From: Fusobacterium_C necrophorum
Lineage (GTDB): Bacteria > Fusobacteriota > Fusobacteriia > Fusobacteriales > Fusobacteriaceae
Assembly (NCBI RefSeq): GCF_900104395.1
Contig: NZ_FMXX01000025.1
Strand: one strand, 5' to 3'
Length of the DNA: 39,408 nt
Shown here: positions 32,029-39,408 of the stretch, in pieces
Layout: every line of letters begins with the position of its first letter
Position numbering within the stretch: position 1 is the first letter of the stretch
Position numbers and translations under genes: made by a program
The notes under the pieces: generated by a model
What the model saw: only the letters and a program-made list of their open reading frames with translations
Databases searched by the model: none
Told to the model about the DNA's origin: nothing

Positions 32029-33228
32029 ATGTATATCAAGGTATCTATGAATATAAAAGAAATTATCACAAAATATCCTGAAACCAAAGGTGTTTTTGAA
32101 AATCAAGGAATTCAAGGTTTGGAAGATGAAAAAGTATTACAAATATTGGAAGCCTATCCTCTATCGGAGATTATGAAATTGAAAAAGATAGATACCACTG
32201 CTTTTGTGAATTATTTGGAAGAAAGCATCAAGGCAAATCGGGAAACTTCAGATATTACAATGAAAAAAGAAGAAAAAAAAGAAAATGCCCTATCTTTATT
32301 GGGATTGTTACCCTGCCCCGTTCGTATTCCTTTACTGGAAGGATTTCAAAACTTCCTGCAAGCACATCCTGACATAGAAGTCAATTATGAATTAAAGGCC
32401 GCTTCTTCCGGCTTGGCTTGGTTAAAAAAAGATGTCATTGAAGCAAATCACGTCGACCAATTGGCAGACATGTTTCTATCCGCCGGATTTGATCTATTTT
32501 TCGATAACAAGTGGATGGGAAAATGGAAAACAGAGGGTATCTTTGAGGATATGACGGGACTGGCACATTATAATACCGATTTTGAAAATGAACACATCTC
32601 CTTGAAAGATCCCAAGGGAGATTATTCCATGATTGGAGTTGTTCCGGCTATCTTTTTAGTCAATAAAGCAGCTTTGGGAAGTCGAAAAGTACCGGAATCT
32701 TGGTCGGATATTCTATCAGACGAATTTGAACACTCTATTTCTTTACCTATTGCAGATTTTGATTTATTTAACTCCATCCTGGTACATATCTATAAATTAT
32801 ATGGACAGGAAGGGGTTACAAAATTAGGAAAATCTCTATTATCAAATCTACATCCGGCACAAATGGTGGATGCAAAAGAGCCCGCTATTACCATTATGCC
32901 TTTCTTCTTCTCGAAGATGATTAAAGAAAATGGTCCTATGCAAGTAGTTTGGCCAAAAGAAGGGGCTATCATTTCTCCTATCTTTATGTTAACAAAGAAA
33001 AATAGAAGAGAAGAATTAAAACCTATTGTAGACTTTATGGCGGGAAAAGAAGTGGGGAACATCATTTCTCATCAGGGATTATTCCCGAGCATTCATCCGG
33101 AAGTGGAAAATGTAACAGCGGGAAAACCATTTGTCTGGATTGGTTGGGATTTCATCTATTCTCATGACATGGGACAATTATTGCAAGACTGTGAAACTTG
33201 GTTTAGGAAAGGGGCGGAACATTTATGA
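32029..33228 (+). CDS. DUF1858 domain fused to a cytoplasmic solute-binding-protein-like domain
   Basis: This 399-residue protein begins with an about 60-residue DUF1858/ScdA-N-like helical domain (MNIKEIITKYPETKGVFENQGI) and continues with a periplasmic-binding-protein type II-like fold: LLGLLPCPVRIPLLEGFQNF, SAGFDLFFDNKW, YSMIGVVPAIFLVNKAAL, VPESWSDILSDEF, then ISPIFMLTKKNRREELKPIV. Such domains normally bind iron or other ligands outside the cytoplasm, yet there is no signal peptide or lipobox. ATG 32029 follows GGAG by 8 bases. The stop overlaps the GTPase start by 4 bases. Function unknown; a cytoplasmic ligand or metal sensor or carrier is my inference. Confidence 0.8.
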   Translation: MYIKVSMNIKEIITKYPETKGVFENQGIQGLEDEKVLQILEAYPLSEIMKLKKIDTTAFVNYLEESIKANRETSDITMKKEEKKENALSLLGLLPCPVRIPLLEGFQNFLQAHPDIEVNYELKAASSGLAWLKKDVIEANHVDQLADMFLSAGFDLFFDNKWMGKWKTEGIFEDMTGLAHYNTDFENEHISLKDPKGDYSMIGVVPAIFLVNKAALGSRKVPESWSDILSDEFEHSISLPIADFDLFNSILVHIYKLYGQEGVTKLGKSLLSNLHPAQMVDAKEPAITIMPFFFSKMIKENGPMQVVWPKEGAIISPIFMLTKKNRREELKPIVDFMAGKEVGNIISHQGLFPSIHPEVENVTAGKPFVWIGWDFIYSHDMGQLLQDCETWFRKGAEHL

Positions 33229-33917
33229 AATTCATTACTATTTCAGGTCCTCCTTCTTCAGGAAAGACCTCTTTAATCTTAAAAACCATTGAAAATTTAA
33301 AACAAAAAGGAATGAAAGTCGGTGTGGTCAAATTTGACTGCCTTTACACGGAAGATGATATTCTTTACGAAAAAATGGGAGTTCCGGTAAAAAAAGGTTT
33401 GTCCGGTTCTGTATGTCCTGATCACTTCTTTGTCAGTAATATTGAAGAAGTTGTTCAATGGGGAAGAAAACAAGGTTTGGATCTTCTTATCACGGAAAGT
33501 GCAGGACTATGCAATCGTTGTTCCCCTTATATCAAGGAAATTAAAGCAATCTGCGTGATTGATAATCTAAGTGGAATTAACACTCCTAAAAAAATTGGTC
33601 CTATGATCAAAACAGCGGATATTATTGTCATCACGAAAGGGGATATTGTTTCCCAGGCAGAACGGGAAGTATTTGCAGCGAGAGTCCAAATTGTAAATCC
33701 AAGAGCTGCCATTTTACACGTCAATGGATTAACAGGACAGGGAAGTTTTGAATTTGCGAACTTGACTATGGAAGGAAATCATGAGATCGATACTGTAGTC
33801 GAAAAGCAACTGCGTTTTTCCGTTCCATCCGCCGTTTGCTCCTATTGTTTGGGAGAAACCAGAATCGGAACTTCCTATCAAATGGGAAACATTCGAAAAA
33901 TAAATTGGGAGGATTAG
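33225..33917 (+). CDS. HypB/UreG-like SIMIBI GTPase with several cysteine motifs
   Basis: A 230-residue P-loop protein with Walker A GPPSSGKT (8-15), TKGD (137-140) as the base-recognition motif and VNGLTGQG near 166-173, like the HypB G-domain. Cys64/His67 in GSVCPDHF lies where HypB has GCH, and ESAGLCNRC (Cys96, Cys99) lies where HypB has its ENVGNLVC metal site. A further CSYC (205-208) and Cys39 are present. Hydrogenase and urease genes are absent nearby. It probably loads or moves a metal or Fe-S cofactor (inference). Translation is coupled to both neighbours. Confidence 0.82.
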   Translation: MKFITISGPPSSGKTSLILKTIENLKQKGMKVGVVKFDCLYTEDDILYEKMGVPVKKGLSGSVCPDHFFVSNIEEVVQWGRKQGLDLLITESAGLCNRCSPYIKEIKAICVIDNLSGINTPKKIGPMIKTADIIVITKGDIVSQAEREVFAARVQIVNPRAAILHVNGLTGQGSFEFANLTMEGNHEIDTVVEKQLRFSVPSAVCSYCLGETRIGTSYQMGNIRKINWED

Positions 33918-34742
33918 ATGGAAGAATTGAACTTAATGAATATCTTAGGAATTCAAGAAGAGAAAATAGAAGAAATTACGATTGTAGCAGGATATAATAA
34001 ATTGGGAGAAAAAGAAAACTTTGATTCTCTCTCAATCAAGGCAGGAGAAATTGTCGCCATTGTAGGACCTACCGGATCCGGAAAGAGTCGATTGCTCGCA
34101 GATATTGAATGGGGAGCCCAAGGAGACACTCCCACCAAAAGAAATATCTTAGTCAACGGCAAGCCTATGGATTCTAAAAAACGATTTTCTCCCAGTCACA
34201 AATTGGTCGCTCAGCTATCTCAAAACATGAATTTTGTGATGGATTTATCCGTTCGAGATTTCCTGGATCTACATGCAGAAAGTCGATTGGTTCCTAGGCG
34301 AGAAGAAGTGATTCAAAGAATCTTCAAACAAGCGAATGACTTGGCAGGAGAAAAATTTACACTGGATACTCCCATTACCAGTTTAAGTGGAGGACAATCT
34401 CGAGCCTTGATGATTGCCGATACTGCTATTTTAAGTTCTTCTCCTATTGTCTTGATTGATGAAATTGAAAATGCGGGAATTGACAGAAAAAAAGCTTTAG
34501 ACCTGTTGGTTGGAAACAATAAAATCGTGTTAATGGCAACCCACGATCCGATTTTAGCTTTAATGGGAAATCGTCGAATTGTCATCAAAAATGGAGGAAT
34601 TGCAAAAATCATGGAATCAAACCCGGAAGAAAAACAAATTTTGGGAAAATTGGAAGAGTTGGACGATATTGTACAATCTATGAGAAATCAACTTCGATAT
34701 GGAGAAGTGCTTTCCTGCGATTTTGAAATAAAAAAAATATAA
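33918..34742 (+). CDS. ABC-type ATPase without a permease
   Basis: The 274-residue ATPase has Walker A GPTGSGKS (50-57), Q-loop region around residue 99, signature LSGGQ (156-160), Walker B IVLIDE (177-182) and switch His209 in ATHDP. It starts one base after the GTPase stop, so the ATPase is part of the same operon. No membrane subunit follows; a terminator does. The C-terminal 40 residues are a short coiled helical extension (KQILGKLEELDDIVQSMRNQ). It may work as a soluble SufC-like or energising ATPase (inference). Confidence 0.85.
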   Translation: MEELNLMNILGIQEEKIEEITIVAGYNKLGEKENFDSLSIKAGEIVAIVGPTGSGKSRLLADIEWGAQGDTPTKRNILVNGKPMDSKKRFSPSHKLVAQLSQNMNFVMDLSVRDFLDLHAESRLVPRREEVIQRIFKQANDLAGEKFTLDTPITSLSGGQSRALMIADTAILSSSPIVLIDEIENAGIDRKKALDLLVGNNKIVLMATHDPILALMGNRRIVIKNGGIAKIMESNPEEKQILGKLEELDDIVQSMRNQLRYGEVLSCDFEIKKI

Positions 34743-34826
34743 CAAAAGCAAAAATGTGTAAAATTTATGTATTTACAATATTTTATAAATTATCTTATTA
34801 TATTGTTGCTTTCCAGATTTATATGC

Positions 34827-34868
34827 AAGGGGCTATCTCATATTATTTTGAGATAGCCCCTTTAAATT
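34827..34868 (+). terminator. Hairpin terminator, first copy of the repeat flanking the restriction island
   Basis: AAGGGGCTATCTCA / TGAGATAGCCCCTT with an 8-base loop, then a T-rich stretch. It ends the ABC operon. A 23-base part (34850-34872) recurs exactly at 37954-37976. Confidence 0.8.
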
Positions 34869-34948
34869 TTTAAATTCATTCGATACTATACCATAATAAA
34901 AGCAATTTAGATATATTTTATCATAAATTTATAATATTGTAATATTCT

Positions 34949-35695
34949 TTATTTTCGAAATACAAATAAATATTCATGTGCAATTAACAAAAAATTATAT
35001 TTCACACTGTTAGTTTTCCAATATCCTGTAGCCCTACAGTTATGTTGCTCTTTTATAATAAGTTCTTTCAATTTAAACCCAACTTCTTCAAAAATCTTCA
35101 TAACCTCAAAAGACATGGGCATCATATGTCCTTTTTGACGGGTATCTCCCATAAGAATTGCACAAAACTTATCTTTTTTAAGAACACGATAACTTTCTCC
35201 AGCTACTTTTTTCATCTCTTCCAGAAAGTCCTTTATCTTTAAGTGAGATAAATCTTCTTCTATATCTTCACTATATTGGATAATATTAGCATAAGGTGGA
35301 TGAGTACATATCAAATCAACACTTTCATCAGGAATAAAGTCTAATTTTCTCGCATCTCCTTTACGTAAATATACTTTTCCCTTCGCAGTCTCATATTCAA
35401 AAGAGATTTTTTCCTGACAACGCTCCAATGCAAACTCATTAACATCTACTCCAATAACATCTCGATTCAGCAATTTTGCTTCTACTAGAGTTGTTCCTCC
35501 TCCTGCAAATTGATCCAAAACCAAATCCTCTTCTTTGGAATACCGCAATAATATATTTCTTGGAATATAAGGGGACCAATTCCCTCTCCACTTAGCATCG
35601 TGAGTCGCCCAATCTCCTCGCTTTGGAAAAGACCAATGTGTAGTCATTTCCAATTCAAAATCTTCAGGTTCCCATTTTTTTATTTTCTTTACCAT
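34949..35695 (-). CDS. DNA N4/N6-methyltransferase, second methylase of the GATC system
   Basis: The 248-residue protein has SAM-binding motif I DQFAGGGTT (61-69), VIGVDVN (80-86) and catalytic motif IV THPPYA (131-136). Motif I precedes motif IV, unlike DpnA, which has the reverse order. WSFPKRGDWATHDAKWRGNW at 21-40 resembles the N-terminus of other solitary amino-methyltransferases. Its place after the endonuclease follows the M-R-M order I recall for MboI. Target GATC is inferred from context, not from sequence. Confidence 0.82.
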   Translation of the reverse strand: MVKKIKKWEPEDFELEMTTHWSFPKRGDWATHDAKWRGNWSPYIPRNILLRYSKEEDLVLDQFAGGGTTLVEAKLLNRDVIGVDVNEFALERCQEKISFEYETAKGKVYLRKGDARKLDFIPDESVDLICTHPPYANIIQYSEDIEEDLSHLKIKDFLEEMKKVAGESYRVLKKDKFCAILMGDTRQKGHMMPMSFEVMKIFEEVGFKLKELIIKEQHNCRATGYWKTNSVKYNFLLIAHEYLFVFRK

Positions 35696-35783
35696 GTTCT
35701 AAGTTCCTCTACTTTCAGCTTAAATTGATTTCACAAAACATTTCTTATTAAAAATCCTCACCTTATCTTTTATTCTCATATAT

Positions 35784-36644
35784 TCACACTATTATTTTAT
35801 TGACAATCCCTTCTTCCAAATCTTTAATATTATAAATATGTTGCATGACATCAAAAGTTTCTTCCAAATTATTCCGTGCACTGATCCATCCTTTTCCATC
35901 AGTAAACCATACAAATGTAACACCTTGTATTGTATCAACTTCTTGTGATATTTGTTTATAACTTCGAGCAGTTTCATTCAATTTTGAACCACCACTGGTA
36001 TAGCAATTCGTTTCAATAAGATATAACTGATTATCGGTCTTAATCACATAGTCAAAACGTTTTTCCATCTTTCCTTGATTAGAAATAGCAGATAAATCTA
36101 TATTCCACTTATCTGTAATTTGATGAATGTACATTTCCTTAAAATAAGTTATATCTTTTATGAATCCTGCTTTTTGGATGAAACTTTCTACCAAATTTTC
36201 CATAAGGTGTCCGCCCCGATTTTTACGACCATTAGAATCTAAACCTGTTTCAACTCCTGTCGCATAATCTACAAGATTTTGAATAATATGATGTTCCATT
36301 AAATCAAATAACCCAGTTTTACGCATAAAAACCTCACATTGTTCTATAGAAAAATTGGGTTTCTTAAAGTTGTATGTAAACTCTCCATCTCCATCTATGG
36401 CATAAATCTCATTACTTCTTACTGCTAAAAGCAAAGGAATACATTTTAAAACCTCAGGATACTTATTTACAAGTATTTTAAAATCATCCTCAATATTTTT
36501 AGTTCCAATTAAAGAATTCAAAATATTAAGTTCAATTTTAATTGCATTTATATTTCTATATACTTTTTCAAAATCTGTATAATAAGCATAATCTGCTATG
36601 CTCTTTCGAAAAGCAGATAGCCAAGTATTAAAATCTCTCTTCAC
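35784..36644 (-). CDS. DpnII/MboI-family type II restriction endonuclease (GTG start)
   Basis: The 286-residue enzyme is near DpnII in length (about 288). It shows GLDSNGRKNRGGHLMENLVE (134-153) and the catalytic PD-(D/E)xK-like core KRFDYVI (195-201) with LIETNCYTSGGSKLNETARS (209-228), hallmarks of the enzymes that cut before GATC. The GTG at 36644 follows GGAGGA by about 9 bases. It lies between two methyltransferase genes on the same strand, with gaps of about 100 and 90 bases. Confidence 0.92.
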   Translation of the reverse strand: MKRDFNTWLSAFRKSIADYAYYTDFEKVYRNINAIKIELNILNSLIGTKNIEDDFKILVNKYPEVLKCIPLLLAVRSNEIYAIDGDGEFTYNFKKPNFSIEQCEVFMRKTGLFDLMEHHIIQNLVDYATGVETGLDSNGRKNRGGHLMENLVESFIQKAGFIKDITYFKEMYIHQITDKWNIDLSAISNQGKMEKRFDYVIKTDNQLYLIETNCYTSGGSKLNETARSYKQISQEVDTIQGVTFVWFTDGKGWISARNNLEETFDVMQHIYNIKDLEEGIVNKIIV

Positions 36645-36744
36645 AATTTTTTCTCCTCCTTGATTATATTCTTTGTATAGATAAGCCTATTCCATTTTAA
36701 AATTAGTTTTATTACTATAATTTCTAATAGTTTCATTTTTTATT

Positions 36745-37815
36745 TTAGAAATTGCTAATAAGTAATTCATAAATTTTTCCTCTTGCTTTACTATTACAGT
36801 TAATCATTCGAGTAGCTTCTACCCTCTTGATATTGTAAGAGGAATATATTTCATCAAAAAAATTATCTTCTTCTTTTGTATTTTTAGGATCAGAATTACT
36901 AAGAACTATTTTAGCCCCTGTTTGATTCACTTCATCAACAAAGTTCGCAAGCTCCATTTGCTCCTCGTCAAGAAATAAATTTTCACTATATGCTGTAAAA
37001 TTTGCTGTATTCGTAATAGGTCTATATGGTGGATCAAAATAGACAAAAGTATTTTTGTCTATAAAATGTATAGATTCTTTATAAGTCCCACAAACAATAG
37101 TAACTTTCTGCAATTTTTTGGATACTGCCCTCAGATTACTTTCATCACAAATCATAGGATTTTTATAGGAGCCCATAGGTACATTAAACAAACCTTTCTT
37201 ATTGACACGATATAAACCATTGAAACAAGTCTTATTCAAAAAAATCATAAGTGCAGCTTTTTCAATATTGATAGTTTTATTTCCCTCCACTTTTAGATGA
37301 TTAAAATGTTCTCTTTTTTCAAAATAATATTTTTTTCGTTCCTCTTTTTCCAGTGGGATATATTCTCCTTGATATTTCAAAAGCAGCTCAATCAATTTCT
37401 CAACCTCATCACGAATCATATGATAAGTATTGATAAGTTCTTTATTTATATCACTAATATACACTTCTTTTAAATTATATTTACTAAGAATATCAAATAA
37501 AACTGCACCCCCACCCACAAATGGTTCGGCATATTTGGTGATATGACTTTCAGAAAAAGGATAGTATTGTTCAATTTCTCTAAGGAGCTGAGCCTTCCCT
37601 CCTGCCCATTTCAGAAATGATCTTACCGTTTCTCTTTCCTTTTTATTATATCGAAGACTTCTCGCATCCATAGGTTTTTCAGCATCAGCAGGTATAATCC
37701 ACATATTCCCAACCATAGTTGCTTCTTTAATTCTCCGTTCCATACAAAGAGTAGCAACTCTTCTTTGAGAAATTCCCCATTTCTCAGCCGCTTCTTTGGC
37801 AGACATAAATTCCAT
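36745..37815 (-). CDS. HTH-Dam fusion: adenine methyltransferase of the GATC system
   Basis: The 356-residue protein has an N-terminal helix-turn-helix of the small excisionase/MerR-like type (1-50, MSAKEAAEKWGISQRRVATL and MWIIPADAEKPMDARS). A complete Dam/M.DpnIIA-like methylase follows: FLKWAGGK (68-75), motif I EPFVGGGAVLF (97-107), FLNKTCFNGLYRVNKKGLFN and catalytic DPPY (261-264). It would methylate adenine in GATC and protect against the adjacent endonuclease. ATG 37815 is 6 bases from GGAGG. The HTH could let it regulate its own operon. Confidence 0.92.
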   Translation of the reverse strand: MEFMSAKEAAEKWGISQRRVATLCMERRIKEATMVGNMWIIPADAEKPMDARSLRYNKKERETVRSFLKWAGGKAQLLREIEQYYPFSESHITKYAEPFVGGGAVLFDILSKYNLKEVYISDINKELINTYHMIRDEVEKLIELLLKYQGEYIPLEKEERKKYYFEKREHFNHLKVEGNKTINIEKAALMIFLNKTCFNGLYRVNKKGLFNVPMGSYKNPMICDESNLRAVSKKLQKVTIVCGTYKESIHFIDKNTFVYFDPPYRPITNTANFTAYSENLFLDEEQMELANFVDEVNQTGAKIVLSNSDPKNTKEEDNFFDEIYSSYNIKRVEATRMINCNSKARGKIYELLISNF

Positions 37816-37852
37816 AACCAACCTCCTGACTTTTATATTTGTCCGTATAAAT

Positions 37853-37881
37853 ATTATATTCTAAGTCTGGAACAATAGCAA
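37853..37881 (-). promoter_or_regulatory. Promoter of the restriction-modification operon
   Basis: TTGCTA (37876-37881), a 17-base spacer and TATAAT (37853-37858) on the minus strand. Confidence 0.7.
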
Positions 37882-37888
37882 TACTATT
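37874..37888. promoter_or_regulatory. Candidate operator overlapping the -35 box
   Basis: AATAG-CAATA-CTATT is a perfect palindrome with a 5-base centre covering the -35 box. It is a plausible site for the HTH domain of the downstream methylase. Confidence 0.4.
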
Positions 37889-37928
37889 TTTCCTGATATA
37901 TCGAAATTGTGCAACAAATTAAAGAAAG

Positions 37929-37976
37929 GAGCTATCCCAAAACAATCTATTTCGAGATAGCCCCTTTAAATTTTTA
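37929..37976 (-). terminator. Hairpin, second copy of the repeat flanking the restriction island
   Basis: Arms GGGGCTATCTC and GGGATAGCTCC (with mismatches) are followed on the minus strand by TTTCTTT. It probably ends the autotransporter gene. Its outer half is identical over 23 bases to 34850-34872, in the same orientation. Confidence 0.65.
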
Positions 37977-38010
37977 TAAAAATTGCACTTATCAACTATA
38001 ATAATTCTAC

Positions 38011-39408
38011 TTAAAACTTGTATTGGTATCCCACAGATACTTTGTAATGATTCTTTAATATAGGAGAATTTTTTACATCGAAATCTAGGGAAATCGTGTT
38101 GTTTCCTATCGTATATTCACAACCTAATCCATAATTTATAGTATTTCCGTCTAACTTGATTTCTTCTCTTCCTCTTTCATTCAAAAGTACTCTGTATTTT
38201 CCTAAAATCTCTTGGGTCACTCCCACTTTCGCATAAGAATTGATTTTTCCAAAAGAAAATTGATTTTGGTATCCCACTCTTGCATAAGCACCTGTCGTCC
38301 ATGATTTAATCGCATCTACCTTGGTCATCAATCCGTTGCTTGCCTTGGAACTTTCCCCCTGTAATCTTCCATAAGTAATCTTTGCACTTGGTTCCAGATA
38401 AAAATGTTCTGCACTGTCCAGAAAGAATTGTCTTCCGAATCGAATCCCCGCTCCCAAATGTTTGGAATTTCTGTCATTCGCTACAGTCTCCGAAGCCGTA
38501 TCCAAGACATGATATTTGGATTTTCCTGTCGTATAAGCAACAAAAGCATCTCCGAATCCTAAATATCCACGATAAGATAGGTAGGCTCCTCCGGTAAATC
38601 CTTGGAAGGAACCTTTTCCGGAAGAAGAGGAAATCTTTTTCGTATTATGAAGGTTTCCTGCAAAGAATCCTCCATACAATCCTTCTTCGGCATTCAAAGC
38701 TCGATCCATTCCAACTAAGATCGTATTTGCTTCATTTTTCATACCATAATCTTTTGTTTCAAAAGTATCCGCACTTGTTTTTGCCCAAATAGAATGTAAT
38801 CTTTCTGAAGAATAATCATTGGAATACAGACTATCGAAAATACTATCTTGCAAAGAATGATGCATGATATAATCCGAAACAGTGTTGGATATCATTCCTT
38901 TGGCGGTAGAGGATAGAGTGGCTTTTCTCGTTCCGGAATCTCCAACAGTAATGGAAATAATATCACTACCTAATCCATTGGATTTTTTCTTTAAGCTTGC
39001 ATTATAGAAATATCCCCCCACTTCTACCGGATTTGCCAAGTTCCATTTGAAGTTTTCCGGAGTTTTTGCAATGACCAAATCCACTTCCTTTCCTCCAGAA
39101 GGCATGTCTGCTTCCGCATGGTTATTCAAATGCAAGTTAGCTCCGGTTCCTGTCAAGGTGGAAAGCAATTCCAATCGGTCGGATTCTTCTTTATCCATAT
39201 TCGTTCTAAAATAAATATCCGTATTACTAAAGTTAATTGGTTCTGTAAAAATCACCCGATTTCCTTGCTGTAAGATATCCAATTTTTGATCCGCTTCTTC
39301 TTTTAAGTACAAATGAAGTTGACTTCCTTTTTCAAATATCATATTCGCATTGGAATAATTCTTGACAAACATGTTACTTCCATCTTTCAAATGCAATTTA
39401 CTACTTTC
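38011..39408 (-). CDS. Autotransporter, C-terminal part with beta-barrel (cut by window edge)
   Basis: The frame is open to base 39408, so the gene starts outside the window; 465 residues are seen. The first 180 or so are passenger sequence with beta-helix-like turns (LHLKDGSNMFVKNYSNANM). From about residue 195 (SERLHSIWAKTSADTFETKD) to the end is a classical autotransporter barrel with alternating strands (GGFFAGNLH, GFTGGAYLSYRGYLGFGDAFVAY, YARVGYQNQFSF). It closes with VGYQYKF, the outer-membrane insertion signal ending in Phe. It is a surface protein, perhaps an adhesin. Part of the passenger is missing, so the role cannot be named. Confidence 0.9.
   Translation of the reverse strand, partial: ESSKLHLKDGSNMFVKNYSNANMIFEKGSQLHLYLKEEADQKLDILQQGNRVIFTEPINFSNTDIYFRTNMDKEESDRLELLSTLTGTGANLHLNNHAEADMPSGGKEVDLVIAKTPENFKWNLANPVEVGGYFYNASLKKKSNGLGSDIISITVGDSGTRKATLSSTAKGMISNTVSDYIMHHSLQDSIFDSLYSNDYSSERLHSIWAKTSADTFETKDYGMKNEANTILVGMDRALNAEEGLYGGFFAGNLHNTKKISSSSGKGSFQGFTGGAYLSYRGYLGFGDAFVAYTTGKSKYHVLDTASETVANDRNSKHLGAGIRFGRQFFLDSAEHFYLEPSAKITYGRLQGESSKASNGLMTKVDAIKSWTTGAYARVGYQNQFSFGKINSYAKVGVTQEILGKYRVLLNERGREEIKLDGNTINYGLGCEYTIGNNTISLDFDVKNSPILKNHYKVSVGYQYKF

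Noticed and set aside
32029..33228. Reading the first protein of the novel operon as a normal periplasmic iron-binding lipoprotein
   Set aside because: There is no signal peptide or lipobox and the N-terminus is a DUF1858 domain; an upstream hydrophobic stretch in the same frame (31957-32028) covers the promoter and has no ribosome binding site.

Overview
The window looks like chromosomal DNA of a low-GC anaerobe of the genus Fusobacterium. The evidence is AT-rich coding, an anaerobic oxidative-stress pair (PerR and superoxide reductase), type III glutamine synthetase, a CstA-type transporter with a LytS/LytR-type sensor pair, and an autotransporter with a C-terminal beta-barrel (an outer membrane). 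The genus is my inference from protein character; F. necrophorum or a relative is plausible but not proven.

Layout. Positions 1-590 hold insertion-sequence debris: the C-terminal end of an IS30-family transposase, an 72-bp imperfect palindrome and an ISL3-like terminal repeat, packed against the secY terminator. Positions 628-11346 are one long minus-strand S10-spc ribosomal operon (rpsJ to secY) with a consensus promoter before rpsJ and a terminator right after secY; adk, map and infA do not follow. Positions 11570-16213 are housekeeping and stress genes: an orphan protein, perR-sor, truA and a GNAT acetyltransferase, a Crp/Fnr regulator and dCMP deaminase. Positions 16270-19034 are a ptsH-ispH-rpsA(S1) operon, divergent from type III glutamine synthetase (19192-21297), which converges on a glutaminase. 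rpsI/rplM follow with a structured leader. A CstA-family transporter lies beside a BtsS/BtsR-like (pyruvate-sensing type) two-component pair and an EamA exporter (23607-28455).

After a tRNA-Arg(ACG) comes an operon of a self-cleaving S24/LexA-like repressor, a PhzF-family protein and an AlkD-like DNA glycosylase, with repeated operator-like half-sites in the divergent promoter (31506-31680). Positions 32029-34742 hold the most unusual unit: a tight three-gene operon of a cytoplasmic DUF1858/solute-binding-like fusion, a HypB-like metal-binding GTPase with extra CxxC motifs, and an ABC-type ATPase with no permease. It is preceded by a perfect 14-bp palindrome at the promoter. I read it as a candidate undescribed cytoplasmic metal or cofactor handling system.

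Positions 34949-37815 are a DpnII/MboI-like GATC restriction-modification island: an HTH-Dam fusion, the endonuclease and a second methyltransferase of different architecture. It lies between two direct copies of a hairpin repeat. The window ends inside an autotransporter gene whose passenger continues past base 39408.
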